Source of the DNA: an uncultured Prevotella sp.
GTDB taxonomy: Bacteria; Bacteroidota; Bacteroidia; Bacteroidales; Bacteroidaceae
DNA: 24,452 bases
Direction: 5' to 3'
Assembly (NCBI GenBank): GCA_900546345.1
Contig: URCI01000047.1
Span: 1 to 24,452 of the forward strand
Shown: positions 1-7,670 of the stretch, piece by piece
Layout of the letters: each line of letters begins with the position of its first letter
How positions within the stretch are numbered: the stretch's first letter is position 1
Notes under the pieces: model-generated
Told to the model about the DNA's origin: nothing
The model's input: the letters and a program-made list of their open reading frames with translations, nothing else
Databases searched by the model: none
Program-made: the position numbers and the translations under genes

Positions 1-1045
1 CGAACAGTAGATACTGATCATGGATGAACGCACAGGAAGCAAAGCCGATGCCACCAAGAAGCAGACTCACGGCATAGGCAACCTTTCGGTTGGTGAACTT
101 CGGAAGGATAGGTGCCCAAATGACAGAGCCTACAGCCTGAATAGCAAAGAGAATGCCCACCCAGTTGCCGGCAGCCTGGTAGCCCTCGCTGGTCACGTCG
201 GTCGTGCCCCAGCAGTTGGCAGCCACTGTACCGTTGGTGTAAGTCCACATATACATGAAGGCAAACCAGCAGAAGAACTGCACGAGGCCTACCTTCCAGA
301 AAGTCGAGGGAGCATGACGGAGCAGGGTGAGCCAGTTGCCACTGCCCTCTTCTTCTTCCTTGACGTCTTTCTTCACACCATTGTACTCTTCATATTCCTT
401 GGGATTCCACTCCTTGACCTTTGCGACGGTATAGATGACGCAAAGGATCAGGATAGCAGCTCCCACATAGAAACTATAGATAACCGAGTCGGGAACGACA
501 CCCTTTGGTGCAGTGTTGGCGATGCCCAGGAGTGCAAAGACAAAGGGAAACACATAGCCCACGAGCGACCCGGCGTTGCACAGGAAGCTCTGAATGGAAT
601 AGGCTGTGGCCTTCTGCTTCTCGTTGACCATGTCGCCCACAAGCATCTTGAAAGGCTGCATGGCCATATTGATAGAGGTGTCGAGGAACATCAAGGCGAT
701 CAGACCAAAGGTCATGGCCGTCGACACAGTCATGCCAAACGAGCCGGAGTTAGGCAACAGGCACATCACCAGCACAGCCACGGCGGCTCCGATGAAGAGA
801 TAAGGGATGCGGCGGCCAAAACGGCACCATGTCTTATCGGAACAGGTACCCACGATAGGCTGCACGATAATGCCCATCAATGGCGGCAATATCCAGAAAT
901 AGCTCAGGCTGTGCGGGTCGGCGCCCAGCGTGGCAAAGATTCTGCTGATGTTGGCACTTTGCAGTGCATAGGCAATCTGTACGCCGAAGAACCCGAAGCT
1001 CAGGTTCCATAGGCCCCAGAAAGATAGATTTGGTTTTTCTTTCAT
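1..1045 (-). CDS. SLC45/GPH-like MFS sugar transporter (3' end outside window)
   Basis: The reverse strand reads without a stop from an ATG at 1043-1045 to the left edge, giving 348 residues, so the C-terminus is missing. The protein is hydrophobic with repeated membrane segments (for example residues 11-33, 48-66 and 82-98). It carries the loop SDKTWCRFGRRIPYLF (about residues 69-84), which resembles the D-x(n)-R-x-GRRxP loop of the GPH/SLC45-type sugar transporters. An acidic stretch in the central cytoplasmic loop (KKDVKEEEEG) separates the two halves. The likely role is uptake of maltose or malto-oligosaccharides across the inner membrane, inferred from the lacI and sus neighbours. It lies 97 bp downstream of lacI on the same strand. 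I see no clear TAnnTTTG promoter in that gap, so it is probably co-transcribed with lacI. The substrate is not shown by the sequence. Confidence 0.9.
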   Translation of the reverse strand, partial: MKEKPNLSFWGLWNLSFGFFGVQIAYALQSANISRIFATLGADPHSLSYFWILPPLMGIIVQPIVGTCSDKTWCRFGRRIPYLFIGAAVAVLVMCLLPNSGSFGMTVSTAMTFGLIALMFLDTSINMAMQPFKMLVGDMVNEKQKATAYSIQSFLCNAGSLVGYVFPFVFALLGIANTAPKGVVPDSVIYSFYVGAAILILCVIYTVAKVKEWNPKEYEEYNGVKKDVKEEEEGSGNWLTLLRHAPSTFWKVGLVQFFCWFAFMYMWTYTNGTVAANCWGTTDVTSEGYQAAGNWVGILFAIQAVGSVIWAPILPKFTNRKVAYAVSLLLGGIGFASCAFIHDQYLLF

Positions 1046-1142
1046 ATCTTGTTTCTTTTGATTGTTCGGTTGATAATATATAATGTATAATGAATGATGT
1101 GTACCGTATAATATGTAAAGTATAGCTATTACACGCCCTTTC

Positions 1143-2168
1143 CTATCTTGTGGTGCCTCGGATGATCAAGCGAGTGCGGACAACTCTTTTGATGACTTTG
1201 TCCATCGGTATCTCGCCTTCCACCTTGCTGATGAGGATGTCGGCGGCTTCTTCGCCCACGAGTTCACCACGTTGTTCCACAGTAGTGAGCATCGGATCAC
1301 AAGCCACGGCACGCTGGCCATTGGTGAAGCCACAGATGGAGATGTCTTGCGGTACACGGAATCCCATGCGCTTGGCGGTATAAAGAATGCCGATAGCCGT
1401 GTCGTCGTTGACAGCAAAAAAGGCGTCGGGCTTCTCTTCTTGTGAGAGCAGTTCGGGCGTGATGGCTTCTGCATCGGCACGATTGTCGCAGATGCGGAAC
1501 ATCTTCTTGTCTGGTTCAAGTCCGTAACGCAGAAGCGCATCCCGATAACCATTGTAGCGATTCTTGGAAATCTCAAGTGTCATCGGCGACATGTAGCAGG
1601 CGATGCGATGACAGCCTGTCTCGATGAGATGGCTCACGGCATTGAAGGCACCCTGATAGTCATCCACGACGACGCGGCTGCAATCCACGCCGGTGCAGAT
1701 GCGGTCATAGAAGACCAAGGGCACACCATTGTTGACCAGCTTCTTGAAATGCTCATAGTTCATCGTGTCCTTGGCCTGGCTGACGATGATGCCACAGACT
1801 TTGTTCTGATAAAATTTATCGCAGAGCAGTGTCTCGCGGTCATATTGCTCGGCACTTTGGCCGACCATGATGGTGTAGCCACGTGACATGGCCTCCTGCT
1901 CAATGCCGCTGAGGATGGAAGAAAAATAGAAGTGCTCGAACTGTGGGACGATCACTCCTATGATTTTCACAGGCTTTGTGCGACTGTTGCGCAAGTTCTC
2001 TGCAATCACATTGGGGATATAGTTATGTTCGCGTGCATATTGTTGTATACGCTCGCGTTGCTCCTCACTGATGCGGGGACTGTTCTTCATAGCCCTCGAC
2101 ACAGTGGCCACAGACACGCCAAGAGCCTTGGCAATGTCTTTCATGGTGATGGGTACTGGTTGTTCCAT
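1143..2168 (-). CDS. LacI-family transcriptional regulator
   Basis: The protein has 341 residues from the ATG at 2168. Residues 9-55 form a LacI-type helix-turn-helix (MKDIAKALGVSVATVSRAM) followed by a hinge with IAENLRNSR. The rest is a periplasmic-binding-protein-like effector domain (IIGVIVPQFEHFYFSSIL, VFYDRI, VVVDDYQGAF, AFFAVNDDTAIGIL, ISICGFTN). The frame stays open upstream to 2264, but a TAnnTTTG promoter box lies at 2237-2244, inside that extension, so the start at 2168 is preferred. The ATG at 2144 (MKDIA) is also possible. The hinge leucine and the VA pair opening the recognition helix fit operators with a central CG, as seen at 2299, 4306 and 12814. It probably senses a malto-oligosaccharide and controls the sus locus. 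It takes the place of the SusR-type regulator of Bacteroides thetaiotaomicron. Whether it activates or represses is open; see the findings. Confidence 0.93.
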   Translation of the reverse strand: MEQPVPITMKDIAKALGVSVATVSRAMKNSPRISEEQRERIQQYAREHNYIPNVIAENLRNSRTKPVKIIGVIVPQFEHFYFSSILSGIEQEAMSRGYTIMVGQSAEQYDRETLLCDKFYQNKVCGIIVSQAKDTMNYEHFKKLVNNGVPLVFYDRICTGVDCSRVVVDDYQGAFNAVSHLIETGCHRIACYMSPMTLEISKNRYNGYRDALLRYGLEPDKKMFRICDNRADAEAITPELLSQEEKPDAFFAVNDDTAIGILYTAKRMGFRVPQDISICGFTNGQRAVACDPMLTTVEQRGELVGEEAADILISKVEGEIPMDKVIKRVVRTRLIIRGTTR

Positions 2169-2236
2169 TGTCAAATTTAGGTTGTATGGCAGACTTATCC
2201 GTGCGCTTGCACGCTCGGTTGACATATGCGTACGTG

Positions 2237-2244
2237 CAAAAGTA
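2237..2244 (-). promoter_or_regulatory. -7 promoter box of lacI-MFS
   Basis: The reverse strand reads TACTTTTG, a match to the Bacteroidota -7 consensus TAnnTTTG. It lies in a 12-mer (CTACTTTTGCAC) that is identical to the susC promoter. No TTG is present 18-23 bp upstream. The predicted 5' leader is about 60 nt to the ATG at 2168. Confidence 0.7.
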
Positions 2245-2298
2245 GCAAAAAAAGCAGGAGACATCCTTTCTCTCCTATGTTATTTTAAGGATAATTTA

Positions 2299-2312
2299 CG
2301 CAAACGATTGCG
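2299..2312. promoter_or_regulatory. LacI-type operator upstream of lacI
   Basis: CGCAAACGATTGCG is a 14-bp dyad with one mismatched pair around a central CG. Its centre (2305.5) is 61.5 bp upstream of the first T of the lacI -7 box. This is the same spacing as at susC and the amylase, and it suggests autoregulation. Confidence 0.65.
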
Positions 2313-2357
2313 CAAGCGGCGCGCGGCTCGCAGGTCAGCGGCGGTCTGCGCTGGCTA

Positions 2358-2489
2358 GCGCAAGGGTTGGCGCTGGGTAGCACAAGGGCTGGCGCTGGGT
2401 AGCACAAGGGTGGGCGCTGGGTAGCACAAGGGCTGGCGCTGGTTAGCACAAGGGTGGGCGCTGGGTAGCACAAGGGTGGGCGCTGGTTA
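2358..2489. repeat. Six-copy 22-bp tandem repeat
   Basis: Six units of exactly 22 bp begin at 2358, 2380, 2402, 2424, 2446 and 2468. The unit begins GCACAAGGG and ends GCGCTGGGTA or GCGCTGGTTA; unit 1 begins GCGCAAGGG. Variation is limited to a few positions (CT/TG/TT after AAGGG, and GG/GT near the end). A partial unit end (TGCGCTGGCTA) precedes the array. The minus strand is open across it (79-codon frame), but the frame encodes only a simple repeat and is not taken as a gene. Each unit junction contains GTAG or TTAG. Confidence 0.9.
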
Positions 2490-2503
2490 GCTCTGTTCTG
2501 TAC

Positions 2504-2522
2504 GATGCTGCTGAGCAGCATC
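2504..2522. other. Perfect hairpin (8-bp stem, 3-nt loop)
   Basis: GATGCTGC, loop TGA, GCAGCATC. It sits between the 22-bp tandem repeat and the polypyrimidine tract. No T-run follows directly, so it is not a standard terminator. It could belong to the transposase-associated island. Confidence 0.6.
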
Positions 2523-2539
2523 AAACTGAACCCAGCGCA

Positions 2540-2721
2540 CCCTTGCCTTTCCTTTTCCTGCCTTCCCTGCCTTCCCTTGCCTTTCCTTTTCTTTTTCTGC
2601 CTTCCCTTCCCTTGCCTTCCCTTTCTTTCTTTCTTTCTTTCTCTTCTCTTTTTCCTCTTTTTCCCTCTTTTCTTTTCCTTTCTCTTTCCCTCTATTCCTT
2701 TTTTTTTTCTCTTTCCTCTCT
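2540..2721. repeat. Long polypyrimidine/polypurine tract
   Basis: The plus strand is almost purely C and T for about 180 bp, with only six G interruptions before 2615. Bases 2615-2693 (79 nt) are pyrimidine only, and 2695-2721 is also pure, with a single A at 2694. It includes TTTC and CCTTTC/CTTCCC-type sub-repeats. Reading frames across it (72 and 112 codons) encode only Leu/Phe/Pro/Ser and are not considered genes. The tract lies directly upstream of the transposase promoter. Confidence 0.9.
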
Positions 2722-2740
2722 AAATTTTTGCCCGCAATCC

Positions 2741-2771
2741 TTGTCGCCTATTTCTTTTTGCCTTATCTTTG
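2741..2771 (+). promoter_or_regulatory. Promoter of the RAYT gene
   Basis: TTG at 2741-2743, a 20-bp spacer, and TATCTTTG at 2764-2771: a full Bacteroidota -33/-7 pair. Transcription would start near 2778, which rules out the TTG start codon at 2769 and supports the ATG at 2799. Confidence 0.75.
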
Positions 2772-2798
2772 CAAAAACCGAAGAAACAATGTTTGCCT

Positions 2799-3821
2799 AT
2801 GGACGAAGAGACGCTAAAGCAAAAGCTGATGTACGCAGGACCAAAGATCGCCTCCATGAATCGGCGCTTGGAAGGCCATGACTACCAGGCGCGCCAGATC
2901 TATCTGATCACGATGTGTGTGGAGAGACGTCGGCCGCTCTTCGGTGAGGTGGTTGGCGACGTGCGCCAACCTTTGGGCGCTCCCGATGCTCCACGTCTGT
3001 CGCCCAGTGCTCTCGGCGAGGCCATTATCGAGAACTGGCAAGGGATGCTGGCACGGATACCGGAGATGAAAGGCATCGTCTTTCAACTCATGCCCGATCA
3101 TTTCCACGGCATTCTCTTTGTCACAGAGCGCCTTTCCCGCTCTTTGGGTAAGATTCTCAACGGCTTCAAGGTAGGTTGCCGACATGATTACCTTGCACTT
3201 TGTCCAGAAGAGTATGCTGCCGACAAACTGCGTCAGCACCAAGATGAAAATCGTCAGGACCGCCGTCATGGCATCCTCTATGAAGCCAACTATAATGATA
3301 AGGTTCTTCTCAGAGAAGGACAACTCAATGCTTGGATTCGGTACGTTATGGACAATCCCCGTCGGCTTCTTGTCAAGCGCGAGCACCCAGAGTTCTTTCG
3401 TGTCCAGCGATCGTTGGAATGGAAGGGCATGACGTTCTCAGCCTTGGGCAACCGTTTTCTCCTCCGCAACCCGTTTCACATCCAGATACAGTGCTCACGA
3501 AGTCTCACTGAGCAACAGATAGAGGCAGAGAAGGCAAAGGCGCTGGCTCTTTGCCGCCAGGGGGCTATCCTTGTCTCGCCTTCGATCTCACCGGGCGAGC
3601 GAGCCATCATGCGGACCGCTTTCGACGCGGGCTTTCCGGAGATCATCCTCAAGGACAACGGCTTTGCGCCTTTGACAAAGCCGTCGGGCAAAAGCTTTGA
3701 TGCCTGCGCACGTGGTCAGCTCCTCTTCCTCGGCCCCACCTTTCACAGCAATGAGCGCAAGACCATCAGCCGGTCCGAGTGCCTCGGCCTCAACGAGATA
3801 GCCCGCCGGCTGTGCGAGTAA
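2799..3821 (+). CDS. REP-associated tyrosine transposase-like protein (Y1/HUH, RAYT)
   Basis: The protein has 340 residues from the ATG at 2799. It matches the Y1 transposase / RAYT type: an N-terminal strand (QARQIYLITMCVERRRPLFG), the HUH metal site in QLMPDHFHGILF (H101 and H103), and the probable catalytic tyrosine Y165 in YEANYNDKVLLREGQLNAW, followed by the typical NPRRLL. Single-tyrosine HUH enzymes of this group nick and join single-stranded DNA at GTAG/GGAG-headed hairpins. The C-terminal part (about 200-340) is longer than in classic RAYTs and contains a Gly/Ser-rich segment and a Lys/Arg-rich end; I do not recognise a second domain there. A GTAG hairpin follows the stop by about 20 bp. 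The gene separates lacI from susC, which are expected to be adjacent divergent neighbours. All motif residues are intact, so it may be functional. Such proteins are often domesticated, single-copy genes. Confidence 0.88.
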   Translation: MDEETLKQKLMYAGPKIASMNRRLEGHDYQARQIYLITMCVERRRPLFGEVVGDVRQPLGAPDAPRLSPSALGEAIIENWQGMLARIPEMKGIVFQLMPDHFHGILFVTERLSRSLGKILNGFKVGCRHDYLALCPEEYAADKLRQHQDENRQDRRHGILYEANYNDKVLLREGQLNAWIRYVMDNPRRLLVKREHPEFFRVQRSLEWKGMTFSALGNRFLLRNPFHIQIQCSRSLTEQQIEAEKAKALALCRQGAILVSPSISPGERAIMRTAFDAGFPEIILKDNGFAPLTKPSGKSFDACARGQLLFLGPTFHSNERKTISRSECLGLNEIARRLCE

Positions 3822-3842
3822 CGGGCGCGCTTCGTTCTATAA

Positions 3843-3864
3843 GACACTGCCATCAGTGCCCTAC
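3843..3864 (-). repeat. GTAG-headed hairpin next to the RAYT gene (REP-like)
   Basis: The reverse strand reads GTAG and then GGCACTG-ATGG-CAGTGTC, a 7-bp stem with one G-T wobble and a 4-nt loop. A GTAG or GGAG tetranucleotide at the foot of a short imperfect hairpin is the hallmark of REP elements recognised by RAYT enzymes. It begins 21 bp after the transposase stop codon. The stem sequence differs from the hairpins at 14896-14998. Confidence 0.5.
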
Positions 3865-3972
3865 GGAGTCATGCAGCACTCAGAAACCATCGTGCTCGGC
3901 CCCCGGCGACACCCTGGAGGCATCACGTTCGGGGCGCAGCGACACCAGAGTTGCCAAATCGGGAATCGCCGA

Positions 3973-4158
3973 TTTTGTTAGCTGGCAAAGGGTCTTTCGT
4001 TACTTAGAGAATGACCATTTGTTACGTAGCAAACGATCTTTTGCTATAAGATTACAACATGGATCACACAGCTTCGAACCCACGGGAACATAACTTCGAC
4101 CCCACAAGCACACTGCTTCATCCCCTCAAGCACATAGCTTTCTTGTTCCCTACACCTA
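3973..4158. repeat. Degenerate 22-bp-period array downstream of RAYT
   Basis: Two runs with a period of about 22 bp. Units at 3973, 3995, 4018 and 4039 share TTTnGYTA starts (21-23 bp each). Units at 4071, 4093, 4115 and 4137 share the form GCTTCgaCCCCaCAAGCACATA. The first run contains the 20-bp dyad at 4027-4046 (18 of 20 positions symmetric, core GATC). Just upstream is a hairpin with AAATCGG and CCGATTT arms (3956-3975). No gene is visible anywhere in 3822-4544; apart from these repeats and the susC control region, the stretch holds nothing I can identify. Confidence 0.5.
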
Positions 4159-4251
4159 ATTATATATAGCCCTGTCCTTTTCCTTTCCAAGTAGAAGAGA
4201 GGCTTTGACTTCTGGCTTTCTTCCCAATTCCTGCATACACCTGCCTGACAT

Positions 4252-4272
4252 CTTGTGCAATTGCTTGTGCAA
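4252..4272. promoter_or_regulatory. Paired TTGTGCAA motifs upstream of susC
   Basis: CTTGTGCAA occurs at 4252-4260 and 4264-4272, 12 bp apart, about 35 bp upstream of the LacI-type operator. The 9-mer TGTGCAACT of the second copy also occurs in reverse orientation upstream of the amylase (12864-12872). It may be the site of a second regulator; this is an inference. Confidence 0.4.
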
Positions 4273-4305
4273 CTGTTAAAACAACCAGTGCGTTTTATAC
4301 ACTAT

Positions 4306-4319
4306 TGCAAACGTTTGCA
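4306..4319. promoter_or_regulatory. LacI-type operator upstream of susC
   Basis: TGCAAACGTTTGCA is a perfect 14-bp palindrome with a central CG, typical of LacI-family operators. Its centre (4312.5) is 61.5 bp upstream of the first T of the susC -7 box. Confidence 0.82.
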
Positions 4320-4373
4320 CGGATAAAACCATGTTTTTGCCGGAAAAAAACGACAAATATAAGTTAAAGAAAC

Positions 4374-4381
4374 TACTTTTG
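4374..4381 (+). promoter_or_regulatory. -7 promoter box of the sus operon
   Basis: TACTTTTG matches TAnnTTTG. No TTG is present 18-23 bp upstream (the sequence there is AAAAAAACGACA), consistent with a promoter that needs an activator. The predicted leader to the susC ATG is about 157 nt, long enough for post-transcriptional control, although I see no defined structure in it. Confidence 0.72.
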
Positions 4382-4544
4382 CACACGAAGATGTAGCCAG
4401 AAGCTGCCCAACAGACCTATATAACATAAAGACAAATGACCCAGTCAATGAAGGGTTGACGCAGCTTTTTGACGATCATTTGAAGAAGAATTAAGTAAAG
4501 AATAACTAAAAACAAGGTAATACATTAACTTAAATTCAAAGCAA

Positions 4545-7500
4545 ATGAAGCAGGTAAAAATCAAATTGCCGCTAAGGACTCTCGCTCTTGCAGGCGGTCT
4601 GTTCCTTTCCGCTACGGCCTTTGCTCAGTCTGGTGCTGTCAAGGGTCAGGTCAAGGATGCTACCGGCGAGCCCGTCATGGGTGCTACCATCTCTGCCAAT
4701 GGCAAGACGGTGGGCATCACCGATATGGACGGTAACTATAGCGTCAACGTAGCACCGGGCACGAAACTTACATTTACTTACCTGGGCATGGCCCCGCAGA
4801 CTGTCGCCGCCGGCGACAACATGGTCGTCACGCTCAAGGCCGACGAGAAGACGCTCAGCGACGTCGTCGTCATCGGTTATGGTGTGGCTAAGAAGAACGA
4901 CCTGACAGGTTCGGTGACAGCCATCAAGCCCGATGATATGAATCATGGTTTGCAGACCAATGCCACGGATATGATCCAAGGTAAAATTGCCGGTGTGAAC
5001 GTTATCTCTAACGATGGTACTCCTGGCGGCGGCGCAACGATTCGTGTACGTGGCGGTTCATCACTGAACGCCAGCAACGACCCTCTGATCGTTATCGATG
5101 GTTTGGCTATGGACTCTTACGGCGTGAAGGGTCTGTCCAACCCCCTCTCCATGGTTAACCCTAACGATATCGAGAGCTTCACCGTGCTGAAGGATGCTTC
5201 TGCAACAGCTATCTACGGTTCTCGTGCTTCTAACGGTGTCATCATCATCACCACAAAGAAAGGTCGCAAAGGACAAAGAACTCCGAAAGTGAGCTACGCT
5301 GGCAACCTTACCATTTCAACCAAGCGCAAGACCCTCGACGTGCTCGACGGCCCGGAGTTTACTTCTCTCGTAGAGAAGCTCTATGGTAAGGACAGCGAGG
5401 CTTACAAGGCTCTCGGGTGGACAGATGACAACGGAGTGCAGCATTTTGCCAACACCGACTGGCAGGATGAGATCTATCGCACGGCCGTGTCGCACGACCA
5501 TAACATCACCATCACGGGTGGCGTGGCCAACATGCCTTACCGCGTGAGCTTGGGCTACACCAACAACCAAGGTATCGTGAAGACATCAGACTTCAGCCGT
5601 TATACAGCCAGCTTCAATCTGTCGCCTTCCTTCCTCAACGACCACTTGACCTTTAACATCAATGGTAAGGGCATGCTTGCCAAAAACCATTATGCTGACG
5701 GTGGCGTCGTGGGTGCTGCTGCTTATATGGACCCGACAAAGCCCGTAACAGCCGATAACACCATCTATAATAAGTATTTCGGTGGCTATACCCAGTGGTA
5801 CATGGCTTCCGAGGTGGGCGATCCCTCATGGCCTTGGGGTTACAACCGTAACTCTACCTCCAACCCGGTGGCCCTGCTCAACCAGAAGAACGACCGTGCC
5901 ATCTCGCGCTCGTTGGTGGGTAACATCGAGGCCAACTATAAGGTGCATGGCTTCGAGGACTTGCAGTTGCATGTCAATGCCGGCATGGATCTCTCCAATG
6001 GCCGTCAGTGGACCGATTACGACCGCACGAGCCGCGACCACAACTACTTCGGTTATACAGGTTGGGAGAAGCAAAGCACTTACAACCTGCAGCTCTCCAT
6101 GTACGCGCAGTACAGCCACGACTGGCTGGGCAAGGGTACCAAGGACGCGCCTGACCATCACTTCGACATCATGGCCGGCTACGAGTACCAGCACTACCAC
6201 AAGTCGAGCGACTACGCCAACTACGGTACCTATCTCAACGACATTGTCAATGCAAGTGGCGTAACCATCCACAAGGCAGGTGACAAATACAACGAACTTT
6301 CATCCAATACGACCAAGACCAAGTATGAGACCGAGAACTTCATCGTGTCTTTCTTCGGCCGTATGAACTACACCTTATTGAATAGGTATATGCTTACCTT
6401 CACGCTGCGTGATGATGGTTCTTCTCGTTTCCACAAAGATGGCCGCTGGGGCCTGTTCCCCTCTGTGGCACTTGCCTGGCGTATTAACGATGAGCCGTTC
6501 TTGCGCAATGTAAGAGCCATCAACGACTTCAAGCTCCGTCTCGGCTGGGGTAAGACCGGTCAGCAGGAAGGTATCGGCGACTATACCTGGATTGCCACCT
6601 ATACGCCCAACCAAGCTTTTGGCTATTATCCATTGGGCAACAAAGGCGTGACCTATCGTCCGGATGTGTATAACCCGAACCTCACTTGGGAGAAGACAAC
6701 CACGTGGAACGCAGGTCTCGACTTGAGCCTGCTCAACAACCGCTTGACCTTCAACCTCGACTACTACTACCGCAAGACCACAGACCTTATTAACACGGTG
6801 TATGTGGCTGCTGGCGGTAACTTTAAGAACACCAAGACTGACAACATCGGTTCGTTGCACAACGAGGGTCTTGAATTTGCCACAACCATTCGTCCTATCG
6901 TAACGAAGGACTTCACATGGGAGATGAACTACAACGTGGCTTACAACAAGAACAAGATTGATGAACTTACTGGTGGTTCCGGTGACAACTATTATGTCGA
7001 GACTGGCAGCACTGTTGGTACCGGCGGTAAGGTAATGGCTCATGCTGTAGGTCACAGTCGCAGCGCCTTCCGTGTTTATCAGCAGGTGTATGACAAAGAC
7101 GGCAACCCCGTTTTTAATACGTTCGTTGACCGCAACAATGACGGTGTCATCAGTGATGCTGACCGTTACTACTATTACAAGCCCGATCCGGACGTGACGA
7201 TGGGTATGGCCCATAAGTTCATCTACAAGAACTGGGATCTCGGTTTCACCATGCGCGCCAGCCTTGGCAACTATGTCTACAACAACATTCTCTCCGGATC
7301 AATGAACACTGGTAAGGGTTCGATCTATAGCTTGGGCTATCTGAGCAACCGCCTGACCGATGCGCTCAGTCTCGGCTTCGACGGTACCGGCAATGAGGCT
7401 TTCTCCGATATGTTCGTTCAGAATGCATCGTACCTCAAGATGGACAACATTACTTTAGGATATTCGTTCAGCAACCTCTTCAAAGGCGGAAACTACGCAG

Positions 7501-7649
7501 GCGTTGGTGGACGAGTCTATGCTACAGTACAGAACGTGTTTACCATTACAAACTATAAGGGTATTGACCCGGAGGTGCAGAGCGGTTTCGACAGCAACAT
7601 GTATCCGCGTCCATTCCAAGTCATCTTTGGCGTGAACCTCACTTTCTAA
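4545..7649 (+). CDS. susC: SusC-family TonB-dependent outer-membrane transporter
   Basis: The protein has 1034 residues, usual for SusC. Signal peptide 1-28 (cleavage after AFAQ). A CarboxypepD-regulatory-like domain follows (about 31-100, GAVKGQVKDATGEPVMGATI), then a TonB-box-like segment LSDVVVIGYG (105-113). The plug spans about 118-240 (DMIQGKIAGVNV, IRVRGGSSLNASNDPLIVID, VLKDASATAIYGSRASNGVI), and a 22-strand beta-barrel should fill the rest, ending GVNLTF. It imports oligosaccharides across the outer membrane using TonB energy, with SusD as the lid. It is the first gene of a four-gene operon, 21 bp before susD. The starch or malto-oligosaccharide substrate is inferred from susE/susF and the amylase. 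Confidence 0.96.
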   Translation: MKQVKIKLPLRTLALAGGLFLSATAFAQSGAVKGQVKDATGEPVMGATISANGKTVGITDMDGNYSVNVAPGTKLTFTYLGMAPQTVAAGDNMVVTLKADEKTLSDVVVIGYGVAKKNDLTGSVTAIKPDDMNHGLQTNATDMIQGKIAGVNVISNDGTPGGGATIRVRGGSSLNASNDPLIVIDGLAMDSYGVKGLSNPLSMVNPNDIESFTVLKDASATAIYGSRASNGVIIITTKKGRKGQRTPKVSYAGNLTISTKRKTLDVLDGPEFTSLVEKLYGKDSEAYKALGWTDDNGVQHFANTDWQDEIYRTAVSHDHNITITGGVANMPYRVSLGYTNNQGIVKTSDFSRYTASFNLSPSFLNDHLTFNINGKGMLAKNHYADGGVVGAAAYMDPTKPVTADNTIYNKYFGGYTQWYMASEVGDPSWPWGYNRNSTSNPVALLNQKNDRAISRSLVGNIEANYKVHGFEDLQLHVNAGMDLSNGRQWTDYDRTSRDHNYFGYTGWEKQSTYNLQLSMYAQYSHDWLGKGTKDAPDHHFDIMAGYEYQHYHKSSDYANYGTYLNDIVNASGVTIHKAGDKYNELSSNTTKTKYETENFIVSFFGRMNYTLLNRYMLTFTLRDDGSSRFHKDGRWGLFPSVALAWRINDEPFLRNVRAINDFKLRLGWGKTGQQEGIGDYTWIATYTPNQAFGYYPLGNKGVTYRPDVYNPNLTWEKTTTWNAGLDLSLLNNRLTFNLDYYYRKTTDLINTVYVAAGGNFKNTKTDNIGSLHNEGLEFATTIRPIVTKDFTWEMNYNVAYNKNKIDELTGGSGDNYYVETGSTVGTGGKVMAHAVGHSRSAFRVYQQVYDKDGNPVFNTFVDRNNDGVISDADRYYYYKPDPDVTMGMAHKFIYKNWDLGFTMRASLGNYVYNNILSGSMNTGKGSIYSLGYLSNRLTDALSLGFDGTGNEAFSDMFVQNASYLKMDNITLGYSFSNLFKGGNYAGVGGRVYATVQNVFTITNYKGIDPEVQSGFDSNMYPRPFQVIFGVNLTF

Positions 7650-7670
7650 TAGCTTAAAGCAAACATCATT

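Noticed and set aside
20..1012. 330-codon plus-strand open frame
   Set aside because: Antisense to the MFS transporter, which reads cleanly on the minus strand with membrane segments and a GRR-type loop. No promoter or family resemblance.
2169..2264. 32-residue N-terminal extension of the LacI-type regulator
   Set aside because: The extension covers the -7 promoter box at 2237-2244, and the helix-turn-helix starts properly from 2168 or 2144.
2358..2489. CRISPR array
   Set aside because: Units are contiguous 22-bp tandem copies with no spacers, and no cas genes are present.
2285..2881. Open frames across the tandem repeat and polypyrimidine tract (79, 72, 95 and 112 codons)
   Set aside because: They encode only low-complexity sequence dictated by the repeats and have no plausible start context.
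4436..4459. Possible 7-codon leader ORF (MTQSMKG) in the susC 5' leader
   Set aside because: Very short, no supporting structure or codon pattern; chance occurrence is likely in a 157-nt leader.
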